Part shown: positions 61,887 to 64,000 of the stretch, in pieces
Layout of the letters: every line of letters starts with the position of its first letter
Numbering within the stretch: the first letter of the stretch is position 1
Assembly (NCBI GenBank): GCA_009829735.1
Contig: CM020618.1
Location: 7,008,627-7,072,626 of the forward strand
Direction: 5' to 3'
From: Pyropia yezoensis
Taxonomy: Eukaryota; Rhodophyta; Bangiophyceae; Bangiales; Bangiaceae
DNA: 64,000 nt
Program-made: the position numbers and the translations under genes
The notes under the pieces: generated by a model
What the model was told of the DNA's origin: nothing
Seen by the model: the letters and a program-made list of their open reading frames with translations, nothing else
Database searches by the model: none

Positions 61887-62354
61887 ATGGGCTCTGGCCT
61901 AGGGTGGTCGGAGTTGGAGCTGACGTGCTTGTCGCAGGCGTGGCTGGTGAAGTCGCGGCAGAACATTGTGGGGACGGACCAGAGTGGGGCAGGCTTCTAC
62001 ACTGGGGTGGGCGACAAGTACCTGGACCTGATGCGCACCCTCGGGGCGCTGCCAATGACAAACGACCGCACGGTGGGATCGATCACCAAGACCTGGGACA
62101 GATTCAAGAAAGGGACCAGCGCTTTCGCATCGTCATTTTAAGCTGCGCAGCGCCTGAAGCTGACCGGCAACCCGTCCGAGGAAGCGGTCATCCAGGGCGC
62201 TTTGGCCCACGGCAAGGGCATGGACATCGACGAGGCTATCCGAAAGCATCAGGCGCGTATGGACGGGGCGGAAGCGGAGACTGGAAAGCGCAAGTACTGC
62301 CTGCTGCAAAAATATGTCTCGTGCTGGAAGGTGCTGCGAAACTCGGACAAGTGA
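61887..62354 (+). CDS. Myb/SANT-like DNA-binding protein, GTDQ type
   Basis: From the ATG at 61887 (MGSGLGWSELELTCLSQAW) the frame gives a trihelix/SANT-like domain with the phrase NIVGTDQSGAGFYTGVGDKY, followed by SITKTWDRFKKG. These features are common in plant and oomycete SANT proteins related to the PIF/Harbinger Myb-like partner. The second half (AQRLKLTGNPSEE to YVSCWKVLRNSDK) matches the usual C-terminal half of that family, including CWKVLR. One in-frame TAA at 62139-62141 separates the halves, so this is either a pseudogene or has a short intron there. The family normally binds DNA with a nuclear transposase or acts as a host regulator. No transposase is next to it. Confidence 0.6.
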
Positions 62355-62603
62355 AGCGGCGCCGCTGGATCGGCCGCCGCGGGAATCGGCACCCGGAGCG
62401 GCACGGAGGGCAGCGGGGCGAGCGAGCATGAGGACCCTGAGACGGACGACCCGACGGATGGCCCCCGCACCAGTGGCAACGTCGGGGGCCCCGCACGCCA
62501 GCTTGACCCTCGCGCACCTGGCACCTGTAGCATCCCTGGCCCCGACTTTACGCCTACCCGGGACAGCGACCAGAGGTCACCTGGTGCCAGAACACGCCCG
62601 CCG
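62355..62603 (+). other. Acidic/Pro-rich continuation or 3' UTR of the SANT gene
   Basis: One + frame reads EDPETDDPTDGPRTSG and PGPDFTPTRDSDQRSP, an acidic, Pro/Ser-rich composition common downstream of SANT domains. No independent gene is seen. Confidence 0.3.
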
Positions 62604-63098
62604 TGTGGTGATGGTTGGCGGCCGTGGCCCATGCCCGGCACTGGGATGCGGTGGACTACGCTACCAACACGTGAGGGAGGGATTTCTGATGTGTTTTTGC
62701 ATACTTGTGAGGGACTTGATTTGAGAGAATTTGAGTGTGAAATTAGTGAGTGGGAATAGAATAAGTAGTGATAGTGGCCCCCGACCTGACGAGGTTAGAC
62801 TCGGGTCGGGGCCACTCGGGGGTCTGAGGGGGGCTACTTGGCCAACTTGCCGAGCCTCCCCCAGATGCACGTTAAGAGGGACAGCGAGGCGCCCTTGGCC
62901 CGCGCCCTCAGGGAAAAATGCAACTGCGCGTTGGCTTTCCTCTTCCCCGTGTGCACTACCGTGCGTATCTGTCTGCTCTGCGAGCAGGCCCGTAAGGCAA
63001 CAGACATACCACTCTCGTAGTTCTCCTTTCTGTGTTACCTGTCCCTTTCCTCCGAGGGATAATGACACGTGTCTGAGAGGATCGAGTTTCATACCACA
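62604..63098 (+). repeat. 5' LTR of element D (start approximate)
   Basis: The right end ATACCACA (63091-63098) is fixed by the primer-binding site that follows. TGTGGT at 62604 is its inverse and gives a 495-bp LTR, but only one copy is in the window. It contains a T-rich stretch (62690-62760) and a strong GC hairpin at 62774-62815. Confidence 0.6.
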
Positions 63099-63102
63099 TG
63101 TT

Positions 63103-63120
63103 TGGTGGAGCAGCAGGGGA
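63103..63120 (+). other. Primer-binding site of element D
   Basis: TGGTGGAGCAGCAGGGGA, four bases after the LTR end. It matches the B and C sites over 18 bases. Confidence 0.9.
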
Positions 63121-63306
63121 CTGGAGTGTTTGAGAAGAGACATTCGGGAGCAGCGGTTGGGTTGTTCCTGTTCTGTCTTTTTCTAGGTTTGGGAGTTTTT
63201 TGCACCCGTTCACGGGAATCCCATTCCTGGCTCCCCAACCCCTCTCTTGTGGTCTTGCGATCTTTGGACACGAAGTCAGCTGGACTGTGGCTGTCAAGAG
63301 ACCAAC

Positions 63307-64000
63307 ATGGCTACCCTCCCTGGCACGACGGTGCCCGAAGGGGTAGACCCCGCGTCCCTTGACGCATCCCTGGTCACCGCGGGGGACGGTGCCCAACCCG
63401 GCGTTCTCCCCAAGGGCGAAGCAGACTTGGGAGTGACACCCTGTAGCGGACTGGAGTCCACAGGCGGCCAAGTACCTCTTGCTCCCGTTTCTCCGGCTAT
63501 CCCTCCTGTGGGAGCCACCCCGGGGACAACGGCGTTTGAGTCCGCTCGCAGCAGACGTCTCCCTCCTGTTGGTTTTACTCCTGAACTTCCAGGGATAGCC
63601 CCTGGTGTGTTTACTCCTGGACCTACACATGGCAGCTGGGTGTATACACCTCTTCTTGTGGGCGCTAGCAGTGCCAGAGGCACCGCTGCAACTGGTTCTA
63701 CGGGTCCCCCTGAGACCTCAACTCCTGGGACCGGCCAAGCTTTTCCTCCTTTAGCGTCTTATGGGGCGGGGAGCTCCAAGACCGTTTACCGGAGCAGCCA
63801 GAGGCGTCGGCGTCGTCGTCGTCGCTCTAGCACCAGCGAGACTAGTTCCTTCAGCTCTGAGGAGGGAAACGACTGGGACGCATCCCCTGGTCCAACTCGG
63901 CGCAGGCCTGTCGATTTCGACTTCCCTGCCCACCAAGTAGGGGATGCCACCCTAAACAAGGTCGCGTATTGGGGCAACTACCGGCTGGAGAACCAAGCCC
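63307..64000 (+). CDS. Element D gag, N-terminal part
   Basis: The ATG at 63307 (MATLPGTTVPEG) lies about 190 bp after the primer-binding site. The first ~150 residues are Pro/Gly/Thr/Ser-rich, then a basic/serine patch (SSQRRRRRRRRSSTSETSS). The following DATLNKVAYWGNYRLENQ is similar to ASLLDCETYALKNK of element E gag and QRIFDRETYALHNK of element C gag. That similarity identifies it as gag and not as a member of the antisense family, whose N-termini are also low-complexity. The frame is open to the window end. Confidence 0.8.
   Translation, partial: MATLPGTTVPEGVDPASLDASLVTAGDGAQPGVLPKGEADLGVTPCSGLESTGGQVPLAPVSPAIPPVGATPGTTAFESARSRRLPPVGFTPELPGIAPGVFTPGPTHGSWVYTPLLVGASSARGTAATGSTGPPETSTPGTGQAFPPLASYGAGSSKTVYRSSQRRRRRRRRSSTSETSSFSSEEGNDWDASPGPTRRRPVDFDFPAHQVGDATLNKVAYWGNYRLENQA

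Larger units (their letters stand above)
62604..64000 (+). mobile_element. Element D, Ty3/gypsy (5' end only)
   Basis: LTR, primer-binding site and the first part of gag, running off the right edge. The primer-binding site is identical to those of B and C, and the gag shares the block before the capsid with C and E, so D belongs to the same group. No defect is visible in the part seen. Confidence 0.82.

Noticed and set aside
63307-64000. Element D ORF as a fourth member of the antisense family
   Set aside because: It lies just after an LTR and primer-binding site in sense orientation and shares the gag block with C and E.

Overview
The window is nuclear DNA from a GC-rich eukaryote. It holds chromodomain-bearing Ty3/gypsy LTR retrotransposons nested in one another, separated by very GC-rich host stretches with (GCC)n runs and few recognisable genes. 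There are no operons, Shine-Dalgarno sites, tRNAs, rRNAs or CRISPR arrays. The composition, the Crinkler/RHS-type NTPase and the GTDQ-type SANT gene would suit an alga (for example a bangiophyte red alga) or another protist. The lineage cannot be fixed from the sequence alone.

Layout. 1-4666: element A (+), entering from the left edge. 4667-14923: element B (-), into which A appears inserted; B in turn sits in a + strand pol relic (14924-15388). 16040-16406: a solo LTR of B's family with perfect target duplications. 16407-24067: GC-rich host-like DNA without a convincing gene. 24068-24687: a fragment of a Crinkler/RHS-type P-loop NTPase cut off by element C (-, 24688-34062). 34063-37371: a DNA-transposase-like gene (-) with a 108-bp minisatellite in its upstream reading frame. 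37372-39236: inverted repeats and a MITE. 41882-45292: a long open Crinkler/RHS-type NTPase with a nuclease-like C-terminus. 46821-61797: chromovirus F (+), carrying the younger element E (+, 47929-55538) in its leader. 61803-62354: the interrupted host frame and a Myb/SANT-like gene. 62604-64000: 5' end of element D (+).

How the parts relate. A, B and C share an unusual plan: gag and pol on one strand, and between pol and the 3' LTR a long ORF on the opposite strand, convergent with pol. The three antisense products look homologous, with a low-complexity N-terminus, a central domain and a helical C-terminal domain, and resemble no family I can name. B, C and D share one primer-binding site. 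B, C and E carry the heptamer GGGAAAC by the gag stop or the gag/pro junction, a candidate -1 recoding site.

A second unexplained property is palindrome density. B is full of 14-22 bp palindromes, C of short palindromes around CAA(C/G)TTG with differing arms, and E of hairpins with 3-nt loops. The antisense ORF family and the palindromes are the best candidates here for undescribed biology. All retroelements are treated as fossils, and their individual defects are not itemised.
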